Source of the DNA: Anaeromyxobacter paludicola
GTDB lineage: Bacteria > Myxococcota > Myxococcia > Myxococcales > Anaeromyxobacteraceae
Reading direction: 5' to 3'
Assembly: GCF_023169965.1 (NCBI RefSeq)
Contig: NZ_AP025592.1
Span: 2,914,001 to 2,978,000, forward strand
Length of the DNA: 64,000 nt
Position numbers and translations under genes: made by a program. Positions 35,684 through 44,274 of the stretch are shown piece after piece (the stretch's first letter is position 1; each line of letters starts with the position of its first letter). The notes under the pieces were generated by a model, which was not told the origin of the DNA, searched no databases, and saw nothing but the letters and a program-made list of their open reading frames with translations.

Positions 35684-38600
35684 CTACTCGTCGCCGCTTC
35701 GCGTACCTGCACCCACCAGCGCCAGCGGCCGGTCCTGCGCCGCGTCCACGCCCCGGGCGAAGGCGGCGAAGTCGGTCCAGGCCGGGGGATCCACGCGCAG
35801 GAGCGGGAGCTCCAGCCGGTCCTCGCGCACCAGGAGCGGCCCCTCGGATCGCTCGGTCCGGAGGTAGCTGCCGAAGCGCGACGTGACCGCCCGCGGGACG
35901 CCCGGCGCGGGCTCGTAGCCGGGCGGGGCGTGGACCGTCACCCGCAGGGTGGCGCGCTCGGAGCTCCCCACGAGCAGCGGCGCCTCGCGCTCGGCCCGGG
36001 AGAGGTAGCGGGTCGCGAGCCGCGCGGGGAAGATCGAGGACTCGGCCACGAGCCGCCCGTCCTCCCGCCGCGCCCAGCCGGGCGCCCGCAGCCGGTAGCG
36101 GATGGTGAAGGGCTGGTCGAGCCGCCCCTCCCCGCTCACCTCGAACGAGGTGAGCGCGAGCCCGCGGAAGCTCCGCGAGAGCGCCTGCTCCAGGGCCTGC
36201 CGGCGCTGGGGCGCGTCGAGCCGCTCGAAGGAGGCCTTCACCGCCGCGCCCTCGAAGCCCTCGTACACCTCCTCCCCCGCGACCTCCGCGTCGCCCTTCG
36301 CGTCCACGGTCACGTCGAGCGAGACGCTGCGGGCCGGCGCGCGGGGGCCCTCGGGGATCCGGGCGCGGACGAGCGGCGCGCCGGGCTCGGGGAGCACCAC
36401 CACCTCGGCGCCGCGCAGGGCGTCGGGCAGCTCGCCGAAGGGGGTGTAACGGACCGTCGGGTCGAGCCAGAGCTCGCGCCCGCCGGCCGAGAGGCGCAAG
36501 AGCGTGTGCGACCAGAGCTCGAGCCGCGGGAAGCGCCAGGGCGAGGGATCGCGGGTGAAGTCGCGCGCCACGGCGAAGCGGGCGTCGAGCCCGAGCTCGC
36601 GCAGGAGCGCCCGCAGGAGCACGGCGCGGCTGCCGCGGCCGCGCGAGAGCACCTCGCCGGCCGAGTCCACCGGGCTCCCGGGCGCGACCACCACCTCGTG
36701 CACCCGGGCCCAGGCGGCGCGGGCGAGCGCCAGGGGATCGCGCCGCGCGCCCGCCGGGACCGAGGCGGCGACCTCGCGCGCGAGGAGGCGCACCTCCAGG
36801 CTCGGGACGTCGCGGGCGAGCAGGAGGTCGGCGAAGCCGCGGAGGGCGTCGTCGAGCCCCCCGCCCGCGCCGCCCTGCGCCACCGGCAGGAACTCGGTCT
36901 CGGCGGGCGTGCCCGGCTCGGGCTGGAGCGCCGGCACGTCGCGCGCCTCGAGCCGCAGCACCTCGCGATCGCCCTCGCGGGCCACGGCCGGCGCGGCGAT
37001 CCGGCGCACGTCGGCCGCGAGCCCGCTCCCCGCGGGCGCGGCGACGACGAAGCGGCTGCGCCAGATGGGCACCTCGCCGCGGAACAGGAACGCCGGCGTC
37101 GAGAAGCCCGGCACGCCCGGCCCGCGCGACGGCACGGCCCGCACGTACTCCCACTCGGCGAAGTCGCCCGGCTCGAGCCCGGGGAGCGAGACCGAGCGCC
37201 GGTCGCCGCCCTCCTCCGGCTCGAGCACCCGCCCGTCGGCCTTGAGGGTCCGCAGCGCGATCACCTGCGCGCCGGAGGGGATCGAGACCTCGCCCATGGC
37301 GTCCACGGCCCGCTGGTCGAGCAGCTGGAGCACCTGGTGCACCCGCTCCACGCTCGCCCCGCGCGCGTCGGCGAGCACGGCGGTGGCGTCGAGCACCATC
37401 ACCGCCGATGTGTCGTGGCGGGCGCCCGAGGCGCGGTAGGCCCGGATCGCCTCGCGCCCGTCCTCGGCGTACTCGGCGAGGAGGTCGCGCCCCTCGTCGA
37501 GGGCGGCGGCGCGGCGCAGGGCGAGGTCGCCGCCGTCGAGGGCCGCGGCGCGGGCCCGCGCGGCGCGCGCGGCCGCGGCGTCGCCGGCGAGGTCGAGCGC
37601 CTCGGCGCGCCGCTTCTCGAGCCGCGCCTCGCGGGGCCAGGTCCGGCCGAGGCCGGCGAGCAGCTCGGCCGCGCGCCGCGGCGCCCCCTCGCGGGAGAGG
37701 GCCCGCGCGAGCGCCAGGGCCGGCTCGATCCGGGACGGCTCCTCGCGCTGGAGCCGCTCGCGCAGGGCGAGCTCCTCCGCCCCGCGCCCTCGCAGCCGCA
37801 GGTGCTCGGCGAGCCGCTCGCGGCCGCCGGGGCAGCCGGGCAGCGCCCGGGCCAGCTCGTCGGCGCGGGCCACGGCGTCGCGCCGGTTGGCGAGCTCGAG
37901 CAGCAGCGGGGTGGCCTCGCAGGAGCCCCCGCCCTCGCGGGCCTCCTCGGCGAGCCGCTCGGCGGCCTCGGTCACGCCGCGGGCCTGCTCGAGCCGCGCC
38001 CGCGCGAGGAGCGCGGCCGGCGCGCGCGCCGCCTCCGCCGGCAGCGCCTGGAGCACCTCGGCGACGGCGTCGAGCCGCTCGCCGGCCCGCGCCAGCTCGG
38101 CGCGCGCCAGCCGGCTCTCGGCGTCGCCCGGGTCGGCGGCGAGGGCGCGGTCGAGCTCGGCCTCGGCCCGGCTGCGGGCCACCCGATCGGCGAGGGTGGA
38201 GTCGTCGCGCAGCGCCTCGGCGCGGGCGGCGTGGAGCGGGGCGGCGCCGGGCGCGGCGGCGAGGGCCTCGAGGAGCAGCGCCTTCGCCTCCTCTCGATGA
38301 AACGGGAGGGCGTCGCGCGCGGCGACCAGCCGCGCGGCCGCGGGCCCCACGTCGGGCTCGAGGGCGCGCGCGAGGGAGAGGCCGCGGGGTGGGGGCGGGG
38401 ACGCGGGGCCGGGGCGGGCGGGCGCGGCGGCGGGGCCGGGGCCGGTCGCGGCGGGCGCGACGGCGAGGTCGGAGGGCGCGCCGTCCTCGCGCGCGAAGGA
38501 CGCCGCCAGCACGGCGCGCGCCGGGCCGCGCCCGAGCTTCACGAGGAGCCGGTGGACGCCCGGCGAGAGCGCGCGCCGGACGGTGAGCAGGGTGGGCGCG

Positions 38601-39487
38601 TCGGCGCCGGGGCGCCGCTCGGCGACGAGCTCGCCGTCGAGCCAGGCGCGCAGGAGCGCGGTGCTGCCCAGGTTCACGAGGTAGGCCCCGCCCCGCGCCG
38701 CGGTCACGTCGGCGGCGAGGTAGAACTGGTCGCCCTGGTACGGCTCGCCCTCGAGGGTGGCGAGCCCGGACGGCGCGAGGAGCGTGCGGGCCGCGAGCGC
38801 CCCGACCCCGGGCGGCCCCTCGGCGCTGGCCGGCAGCGGCCCCGCCTCGGGGAGGAAGGGGCGGTCGAGGTCGAGCGCGTGCCAGGCGCCCCACGGCCCG
38901 GAGAGGGTCCAGGCCCGCACCACCCCGGCCTCGGCCCGCAGGGCGGCGGCGCGGTCGGGATCGCCGCGCTCCTGGGCGAGGCCGGCGAGCGCGAGCCGGG
39001 CGCGGGAAGCGGCGTTGCCGGCGAGCGCGCCCCTCGCGAGGAGCGGCGCCAGCCCCGCCTCCACCTCGGCGGCGCGCGCCGGCCCGCGGTCGGCGAGATC
39101 GGAGAGGCGCCGCACCGCCGGCTCGGCGAGGGCGTGGCGCGGCGCGCCCGCGACGAGCGCGAGGAGGTGGCGCGCCTCGGCGGCGTCGTCGAGCCCGCGC
39201 CGGTCGAGGAGCGAGAGCCCCTCGAGCGCCCACGGCTCCGCCGGCTCGCGCGCCACCGCGGCGCGGAAGCGCGCGGCGGCGAGCCCGGGATCGCTCGCGA
39301 GGAGCGCGTGCCAGCCGGCCTGGGCGAGCGTGCGCGCCGGGGCGTCCGGCGCGGCCGCCCGGGCCGCCGCCTCGTCGAGCGGGGAGCGGGGCCGGGCGCC
39401 GGCGCAGGCGGCGGCGACGGAGAGGAGGACGGCGAAGGCGAGGGGGCGGAGTCGCACGGGCGGGGCCTCGGGGGGTCTCACGGTCAT
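35684..39487 (-). CDS. Giant DUF3857/transglutaminase-fold TPR lipoprotein with a lost catalytic Cys
   Basis: 1267 residues from ATG 39487, whose ATGA overlaps the preceding gene's stop. Lipobox-like AAACAG near residue 28. The first two thirds are TPR-like Ala/Arg/Leu helical repeats. From about residue 700 a DUF3857 beta domain begins (RVHQVLQLLDQRAVDAMGEV; LPGLEPGDFAEWEYVRAV), followed by a transglutaminase-like segment near 930-1010. Where the paralogue has GDCKDKA this protein has SRGRGSRAVLL, so the nucleophile Cys is gone. The His (LWSHTLL) and Asp (LWLDPTV) positions remain. Probably a non-catalytic binding partner of the upstream paralogue. Confidence 0.82.
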   Translation of the reverse strand: MTVRPPEAPPVRLRPLAFAVLLSVAAACAGARPRSPLDEAAARAAAPDAPARTLAQAGWHALLASDPGLAAARFRAAVAREPAEPWALEGLSLLDRRGLDDAAEARHLLALVAGAPRHALAEPAVRRLSDLADRGPARAAEVEAGLAPLLARGALAGNAASRARLALAGLAQERGDPDRAAALRAEAGVVRAWTLSGPWGAWHALDLDRPFLPEAGPLPASAEGPPGVGALAARTLLAPSGLATLEGEPYQGDQFYLAADVTAARGGAYLVNLGSTALLRAWLDGELVAERRPGADAPTLLTVRRALSPGVHRLLVKLGRGPARAVLAASFAREDGAPSDLAVAPAATGPGPAAAPARPGPASPPPPRGLSLARALEPDVGPAAARLVAARDALPFHREEAKALLLEALAAAPGAAPLHAARAEALRDDSTLADRVARSRAEAELDRALAADPGDAESRLARAELARAGERLDAVAEVLQALPAEAARAPAALLARARLEQARGVTEAAERLAEEAREGGGSCEATPLLLELANRRDAVARADELARALPGCPGGRERLAEHLRLRGRGAEELALRERLQREEPSRIEPALALARALSREGAPRRAAELLAGLGRTWPREARLEKRRAEALDLAGDAAAARAARARAAALDGGDLALRRAAALDEGRDLLAEYAEDGREAIRAYRASGARHDTSAVMVLDATAVLADARGASVERVHQVLQLLDQRAVDAMGEVSIPSGAQVIALRTLKADGRVLEPEEGGDRRSVSLPGLEPGDFAEWEYVRAVPSRGPGVPGFSTPAFLFRGEVPIWRSRFVVAAPAGSGLAADVRRIAAPAVAREGDREVLRLEARDVPALQPEPGTPAETEFLPVAQGGAGGGLDDALRGFADLLLARDVPSLEVRLLAREVAASVPAGARRDPLALARAAWARVHEVVVAPGSPVDSAGEVLSRGRGSRAVLLRALLRELGLDARFAVARDFTRDPSPWRFPRLELWSHTLLRLSAGGRELWLDPTVRYTPFGELPDALRGAEVVVLPEPGAPLVRARIPEGPRAPARSVSLDVTVDAKGDAEVAGEEVYEGFEGAAVKASFERLDAPQRRQALEQALSRSFRGLALTSFEVSGEGRLDQPFTIRYRLRAPGWARREDGRLVAESSIFPARLATRYLSRAEREAPLLVGSSERATLRVTVHAPPGYEPAPGVPRAVTSRFGSYLRTERSEGPLLVREDRLELPLLRVDPPAWTDFAAFARGVDAAQDRPLALVGAGTRSGDE

Positions 39488-42400
39488 CGCGCCGCCTGGC
39501 GCGGGGCGACGCGCACGCGGCGCGCCATGGCCCGATCCACGGCGGCGGTGAAGCCGCGGAAGGCGGGGTAGTCGGCGACGGCGACGCGGCTCACGCGGAA
39601 CGCCACCCGGCCCTCGACGACCAGCGCGCCCTGCTCCTCGCGCCAGGTCACCTCGAAGGCCCCGAAGGGCGCCTCGAGCTTCACCGGCTCCGGCAGCGCC
39701 GCGGCGCTCCAGCCGGCGGGGAGCCGGTACCGGTAGCGGAAGCGGTTCTCCCAGGGGTCGCCGAGCACGAGCGGGAAGGCGCGGGCGGAGAGCGGGGCGT
39801 AGGCCTCGGTGTACGGGGACGGCTCGCCGAAGGGGGCGAAGGCGAGCCCGTCGCCGTCGCGCTGCGCGAGGTGCGGCACCTCGAGCGTGAAGCGCATCGA
39901 GACGTCCTGCTCGAGGCGGGAGAGGTCGGAGAGCGACACGGTCTTCACCGACAGCCCGGGGAAGGTGCGGCTCCAGGCCTGCTCGAAGGAGACCTTGCGG
40001 TCGGCCTCGGCGCCGTAGGCGCGCCGGTACTCGGGGGCGCGGCCGCCGCCGACGGTCGAGTCGCCGGAGAGCGCGGCGCTCCCGTCCGGGCGCAGCTCGG
40101 CGTCGAGCGCGAGGACGGTCAGGTTCTCCTCCGCCCGCCCCTCCGGGATCCGGCCGAAGCGCGGCGGGCCGTCCGGGCCCACCACCAGCACCGTCGCGCC
40201 GCGGTCCTCGGACGGCAGCTCGCGCGAGCCCGACCAGCTCGCGGTCCCGTCGAGCCAGAGGTCGTACCTGGGCACGTAGCTGATGGCGTGGTTGAAGACC
40301 GCGAGCGACGCCGGGGCGGCCGGCACGTTCCCGAGCCGGCTCATGCGCAGGAGGACGAGGCGGGCGTCGATCCCGAGCGCCTCGAGGAGCGCGTGCGTGA
40401 GGCTCGCCTTGTCCTTGCAGTCGCCGAAGCGGCGAGAGAGCACCTGGTCCACCCGGTACGGCTTGTAGCCGTGGATGCCGAACTCGAGGCCGACGTAGCG
40501 GGTGCCGGTGACGACGAAGTCGTGGACCGCCTCGATGACCGCCCGCTCGTCGCCCGCCTCGGGCAGGCCGCGGGCGCGCCGCTCGCGCTTCACCTCGGCC
40601 TCGAGCCGGCGGGCGGTGGCGCGCACCTCGTCGGTGGGGCGGAGCTGGTCGCGCACCAGCCCCCAGTAGAAGCGGGCCACGTCGTCCCAGCTCGCGTAGG
40701 TGGAGACGTGCAGGAACGGGCCGACCTCGGTGTAGCCGGGCATGGCCGGCTCGGGGTCGAGCCGGGGCAGGTCGCGCGCGGCGAAGCGGTGCTCGGTCAC
40801 GCCGCCCGGGAGCGCCCGCTCGGTGCGCTCGAGGCCGGGCACGCCGGGGTCGTTCGCGTAGATGCGGCGCGCCGAGGGGACGAGCAGCACGTACTCGCTC
40901 CGCAGCTTCGGGTAGCCGTCCTGCAGGTAGACGAGGTCGCCGAAGTAGTCGGAGAGGAGGTTCTCGCCGGCCACGTCGTCGAGCCGCCAGCCGAGCTCGA
41001 CGAGGTCGCCCGGCTCGAGCGCCGGGAGGGTCACGGTGCGGGTGCGGGTGTCGTAGTAGAGCCGGTACCAGGGCTCGCTCGCGCTCCGCTCCGACTCCTG
41101 CCAGGTCTCGACGGCGCTGCCGTCGGGCTTCACCACCCGGACCCGGTCCACCTTCACCTCCTGCCGCTCCGGGGCGAAGCCGATGGCGTGCCGGCGCAGC
41201 GCCTCGGCGCCGCGGCGGGTGAGCACCTTCACCACCACCTGGTGGTAGGTGGAGGAGAGGCCGGAGGGGTAGACCCGGGTCGCCTGCAGCTCGCCCAGCA
41301 CCACCGCGTCCTCGCCCTTCCACCGCGCCGGGTCGAAGGCCCGCGCCAGCGCGGCGGCGTCCTGCAGGTAGGGTCGCTCGAAGCGCTCGCGCTCCGGCGA
41401 GACGGCGCGGACGAGCTCCTTCAGCTCCGGGTTCTGCGGCTTGAGCTCGAGGGCCCGCTGCAGGTCCGCGAGCGCCTCCCTGGCCTCCCCGGCCTGGAGC
41501 CGCGCGCGGCCGCGCCGCTCGGGCGGCTCGGGGTCCTCGGGGGCGATCCGCTCGGCGGCGCCGTAGGCCGCCTCCGCCTCGGCGAGCCGGCCGCTCCCGG
41601 CGAGGAGGTCGCCGCGCCGGAGCCGGACGGCGAGGTCGGAGGGGTCGAACCGCTCCGCCTCCTCGAGCGCGGCGAGCGCGCCCGCCACGTCGCCCCGGTC
41701 CACGAGGAGCTGCACCAGCGCGGCGCGGGCGAGCCCGTCGTCCCGGCGCAGCGCGAGCACGGCGCGCTCGAGCCGGATCGCCTCGGCCGTGCGATCGAGC
41801 CTCCGCGCGGCGCGGGCGGCGGCGGCCTGGGCCGCGGGCAGGCGCGGGAAGCGGGCGGCGAGCTCGAGCCGGAGCAGGTCGGCCTGGGCGGCGAGCCCGC
41901 AGGCCTCGCGGGCGTCGGCGAGGAGCGAGAGGGCGCGGACGTCGCCGGGCGCGGCCGCCACCGCGCGCTCGAGGAGCTTCACCGCGTCGGGGGCGCGGTG
42001 GCGGGCCAGCTCGAGCTCTCCCAGCTCGCGCGGGGGGCGCGGATCACCGGGGTCGGCGGCGAGCGCCGCCTCGAGCCGCTCGCGGCGGCGGTTCGGGTCC
42101 TCCTCCAGGCGCGCGGCGAGGAGCTGGGCCTCGACCGAGCCGGGCAGGAGCGCGGCGGCGCGGCGCGCCTCGGCCTGGGCCCGCCGCTCGCGGGCGTCGG
42201 CGCTGCGCGAGTCGGCGAGGACGAGCGCGAGGTCGAGCCGGGCGCGCCCCTCGTCGGCGCCGCGGGCCCGCTCGGCGCGGGCGGCGAGCAGGTCGGCGGC
42301 GGAGGCGACCGGCTCGGGCCGGGGCGGCGCGCCGGCCGAAAGCGGCGGGAGCGGGTCGGGGGCGCGCTCGGAGAAGTGGAGCGGGTCGCCGCGCGGCGTG

Positions 42401-43188
42401 GTGAGGCCGAGGTAGAAGCCCATCCGGCCCTCGTCGTGGGCGAGCTTCACCAGGATCCGGTTCGGGCCGGCCCGCAGGGTGAGGAGCGCGGCGCGCTGGC
42501 CGGGGCGGGCAGCGTGGTAGGCGGGGTCGGCGAGGGCGAGCGCGCCGTTCACGAAGACCCGGGCCGCGCCGCTGGCGCCGAGGGAGAGCCGGACGCGCGC
42601 TTCGCGCGGGAGCTCCACCACCGCGAGCGCGTAGGCCACCGCCTCGCGGGCCGGCCGGAGCGCCGCGCCCAGGTGGACGAAGCCGCCCGCGGCCGCCTCG
42701 GGCGGGAGCGCGCGCCAGCCCACCTCGCGGACCTTCCCCGGGTAGCGGGCGGCGAGGTCGATGGCCGCCTCCGGCGGGAAGGCCTGGGCGTCGCCGCGCT
42801 TCCCCTCGCCGTCGAAGGGGCCGATCACGGCGAAGCGGGTGAGGAGCCCGAGCCGGCGCTCCTGGGCCCGCGCCGCGTCGAGCCTCCCGCCGGCGCGGGC
42901 GAGGCGCGCCCGACCGGCCCGCGCGAGGAGCCGCACCTCGGGCAGGGCGCGGGGGTCGGCCGCGAGCTCGGCGTAGGCCCGGTCGAGCCGGGAGAGCTCG
43001 GGGGCGTCGTCCTCGAGGAGCGACAGGCGGGCCAGGTCGGCGGCGGCGCGCGGCTGGTGGCGGTCGCGGCCGAGCGACGCCAGGGCGGCCGCGAGCTCCT
43101 CCTGCGCCGGATCGCGGGGCGCTGCGGCCGGCGCCGCCACGGGCGGGGCGGCGAGGGCGAGGAGCACGGGCAGGGCGAGGGCGAGCAT
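39484..43188 (-). CDS. Giant DUF3857/transglutaminase-like TPR protein, catalytic triad intact
   Basis: 1234 residues from ATG 43188; signal peptide (MLALALPVLLALAAPPVAA). TPR-like repeats occupy about residues 300-620. DUF3857 runs about 640-850 (YHQVVVKVLTRRGAEALRRHAIGF; LEPGDLVELGWRLDD). A transglutaminase-like core follows: Cys about 924 in RRFGDCKDKASLTHALL, His in FNHAISYV, Asp in YDLWLDGTASW. A beta-rich C-terminal domain follows. Exported, probably periplasmic. The family's substrate is unknown. It overlaps the second paralogue by four nt, so the two are made together. Confidence 0.84.
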   Translation of the reverse strand: MLALALPVLLALAAPPVAAPAAAPRDPAQEELAAALASLGRDRHQPRAAADLARLSLLEDDAPELSRLDRAYAELAADPRALPEVRLLARAGRARLARAGGRLDAARAQERRLGLLTRFAVIGPFDGEGKRGDAQAFPPEAAIDLAARYPGKVREVGWRALPPEAAAGGFVHLGAALRPAREAVAYALAVVELPREARVRLSLGASGAARVFVNGALALADPAYHAARPGQRAALLTLRAGPNRILVKLAHDEGRMGFYLGLTTPRGDPLHFSERAPDPLPPLSAGAPPRPEPVASAADLLAARAERARGADEGRARLDLALVLADSRSADARERRAQAEARRAAALLPGSVEAQLLAARLEEDPNRRRERLEAALAADPGDPRPPRELGELELARHRAPDAVKLLERAVAAAPGDVRALSLLADAREACGLAAQADLLRLELAARFPRLPAAQAAAARAARRLDRTAEAIRLERAVLALRRDDGLARAALVQLLVDRGDVAGALAALEEAERFDPSDLAVRLRRGDLLAGSGRLAEAEAAYGAAERIAPEDPEPPERRGRARLQAGEAREALADLQRALELKPQNPELKELVRAVSPERERFERPYLQDAAALARAFDPARWKGEDAVVLGELQATRVYPSGLSSTYHQVVVKVLTRRGAEALRRHAIGFAPERQEVKVDRVRVVKPDGSAVETWQESERSASEPWYRLYYDTRTRTVTLPALEPGDLVELGWRLDDVAGENLLSDYFGDLVYLQDGYPKLRSEYVLLVPSARRIYANDPGVPGLERTERALPGGVTEHRFAARDLPRLDPEPAMPGYTEVGPFLHVSTYASWDDVARFYWGLVRDQLRPTDEVRATARRLEAEVKRERRARGLPEAGDERAVIEAVHDFVVTGTRYVGLEFGIHGYKPYRVDQVLSRRFGDCKDKASLTHALLEALGIDARLVLLRMSRLGNVPAAPASLAVFNHAISYVPRYDLWLDGTASWSGSRELPSEDRGATVLVVGPDGPPRFGRIPEGRAEENLTVLALDAELRPDGSAALSGDSTVGGGRAPEYRRAYGAEADRKVSFEQAWSRTFPGLSVKTVSLSDLSRLEQDVSMRFTLEVPHLAQRDGDGLAFAPFGEPSPYTEAYAPLSARAFPLVLGDPWENRFRYRYRLPAGWSAAALPEPVKLEAPFGAFEVTWREEQGALVVEGRVAFRVSRVAVADYPAFRGFTAAVDRAMARRVRVAPRQAAR

Positions 43189-43273
43189 TCGCCCCACTCT
43201 AACCCCGGACAGGTCGAAGAAATTAGAGGGCGTGCGCCCGGCGGGCCTCCTGCCCCGCATCCCCCTGGACCTC

Positions 43274-43452
43274 TCGTCTCACCCCCTCCCTATCCCTCCC
43301 CGCTCCGCGGGAGAGGGGAACCTCGGGGGCACGACCATGGCGCCGCAACTCAGGGCGATCCCGAAGGCCCGCTCGGCGGGAAAGGGAACCTCGAGGCATT
43401 CGCGGCGGCAGCCCGGGGCACTCCCTCCCCACCGGGTGGGGAGGGGCGGCCA
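43274..43452. repeat. Composite B-A palindromic repeat
   Basis: Element B (43274-43320) and a reversed element A (43418-43452; CTCCCTCCCCACCGGGTGGGGAGGGG) separated by about 100 nt that include a GGGAACCTCG motif twice. It lies between comF and the DUF3857 gene. Confidence 0.85.
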
Positions 43453-43466
43453 GGCGGGCCCGCTCC

Positions 43467-44195
43467 TCACTCGGCGCGCGCGAGCGCCACCACCCGGACC
43501 GAGCGGGCGCCGGCCGCGAGGAGCGCGCGGGCGCAGGCGTCGGCGGTGGCGCCGGTGGTGACCACGTCGTCCACGAGGAAGAGGTCCTGGCCGCGGACGG
43601 CGGGGGCGGCCTCGAACGCCCCGGCCACGTTCCGGCTCCGCTCCGGGCGCCCGCGCCCGACCTGGGGAGGCGTCTCGCGGGTGCGGCGCAGCGCGCCCGG
43701 GAGGCGGCGCGCGCCGTCGCCGGCCGCGCGCGCCAGGGCCGCCGCGAGGAGCGCCGCCTGGTCGTAGCCGCGCGCGAGCCGCCGCTCGCGGCCGAGGGGC
43801 ACCGAGACCAGGACCGCGCCCGGCGGGAGCGCGAGCCGCCCGGCGAGCCAGCGGCCGAGCGGGCGGGCGAGCGCCGGCCGGTCGCGGTACTTGAGCCGGT
43901 GGACGGCGTCGGCGAGCGGTCCGCCGAAGAGCGCGCCGGCGCGGACCTCGAGGAACGCCGGCGGGTGGAGCAGGCAGGCGCCGCAGGGCTCGGCCGGCCC
44001 GGGCTGGCCGCAGCGGGGGCAGCCGGGCGGCGCGGGGTCGATCGCCCCGGCGCAGACGGCGCAGAACGGCGCGGCCGAGGTGGGCACGCCGTCGCCGCAG
44101 GCGGCGCAGCGCGGGGGGTAAAGGAGGTCGAGCAGCGCCGTCCCGAAGGCGGCGAGGGGGCCGCGCGGGCGCGGCGAAGCGAGCGCTGGATTCAA
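43467..44195 (-). CDS. comF: ComF family phosphoribosyltransferase-like protein
   Basis: 242 residues from TTG 44195, preceded by GGAGG (supplied by the adjacent A-type repeat). The N-terminal zinc ribbon has paired cysteines (CAACG, CAVC, CPRCGQ, CGAC). The C-terminal PRT domain has HRLKYRDRPALARPLG, VPLGRERRLARGYDQA and the PRPP-binding loop LFLVDDVVTTGATADACA. ComF takes part in natural transformation (DNA import or handling) in several bacteria. A CoiA-like gene is also in this window, about 40 kb away. Confidence 0.9.
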   Translation of the reverse strand: MNPALASPRPRGPLAAFGTALLDLLYPPRCAACGDGVPTSAAPFCAVCAGAIDPAPPGCPRCGQPGPAEPCGACLLHPPAFLEVRAGALFGGPLADAVHRLKYRDRPALARPLGRWLAGRLALPPGAVLVSVPLGRERRLARGYDQAALLAAALARAAGDGARRLPGALRRTRETPPQVGRGRPERSRNVAGAFEAAPAVRGQDLFLVDDVVTTGATADACARALLAAGARSVRVVALARAE

Positions 44196-44240
44196 CTGGC
44201 GGCCCTCCCCCGGCCCCTCCCGCCCGGCGGGAGGGGAGAT
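44196..44240. repeat. A-type palindromic repeat at the comF start
   Basis: CTGGCGGCCCTCCCCC then CCCCTCCCGCCCGGCGGGAGGGG. It directly precedes the comF TTG on the minus strand and provides a GGGGGAGGG purine run at ribosome-binding distance. Confidence 0.75.
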
Positions 44241-44274
44241 TCAAGCATCCCGCCTGGCGTGAAGCTCGCCCGCC

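Noticed and set aside
35582-39571. A 1329-residue open frame on the plus strand opposite the DUF3857 gene
   Set aside because: Arg/Gly/Ala/Glu-only composition, no domain, no ribosome-binding site. It is an antisense shadow of a GC-rich gene; many similar ones exist on both strands.
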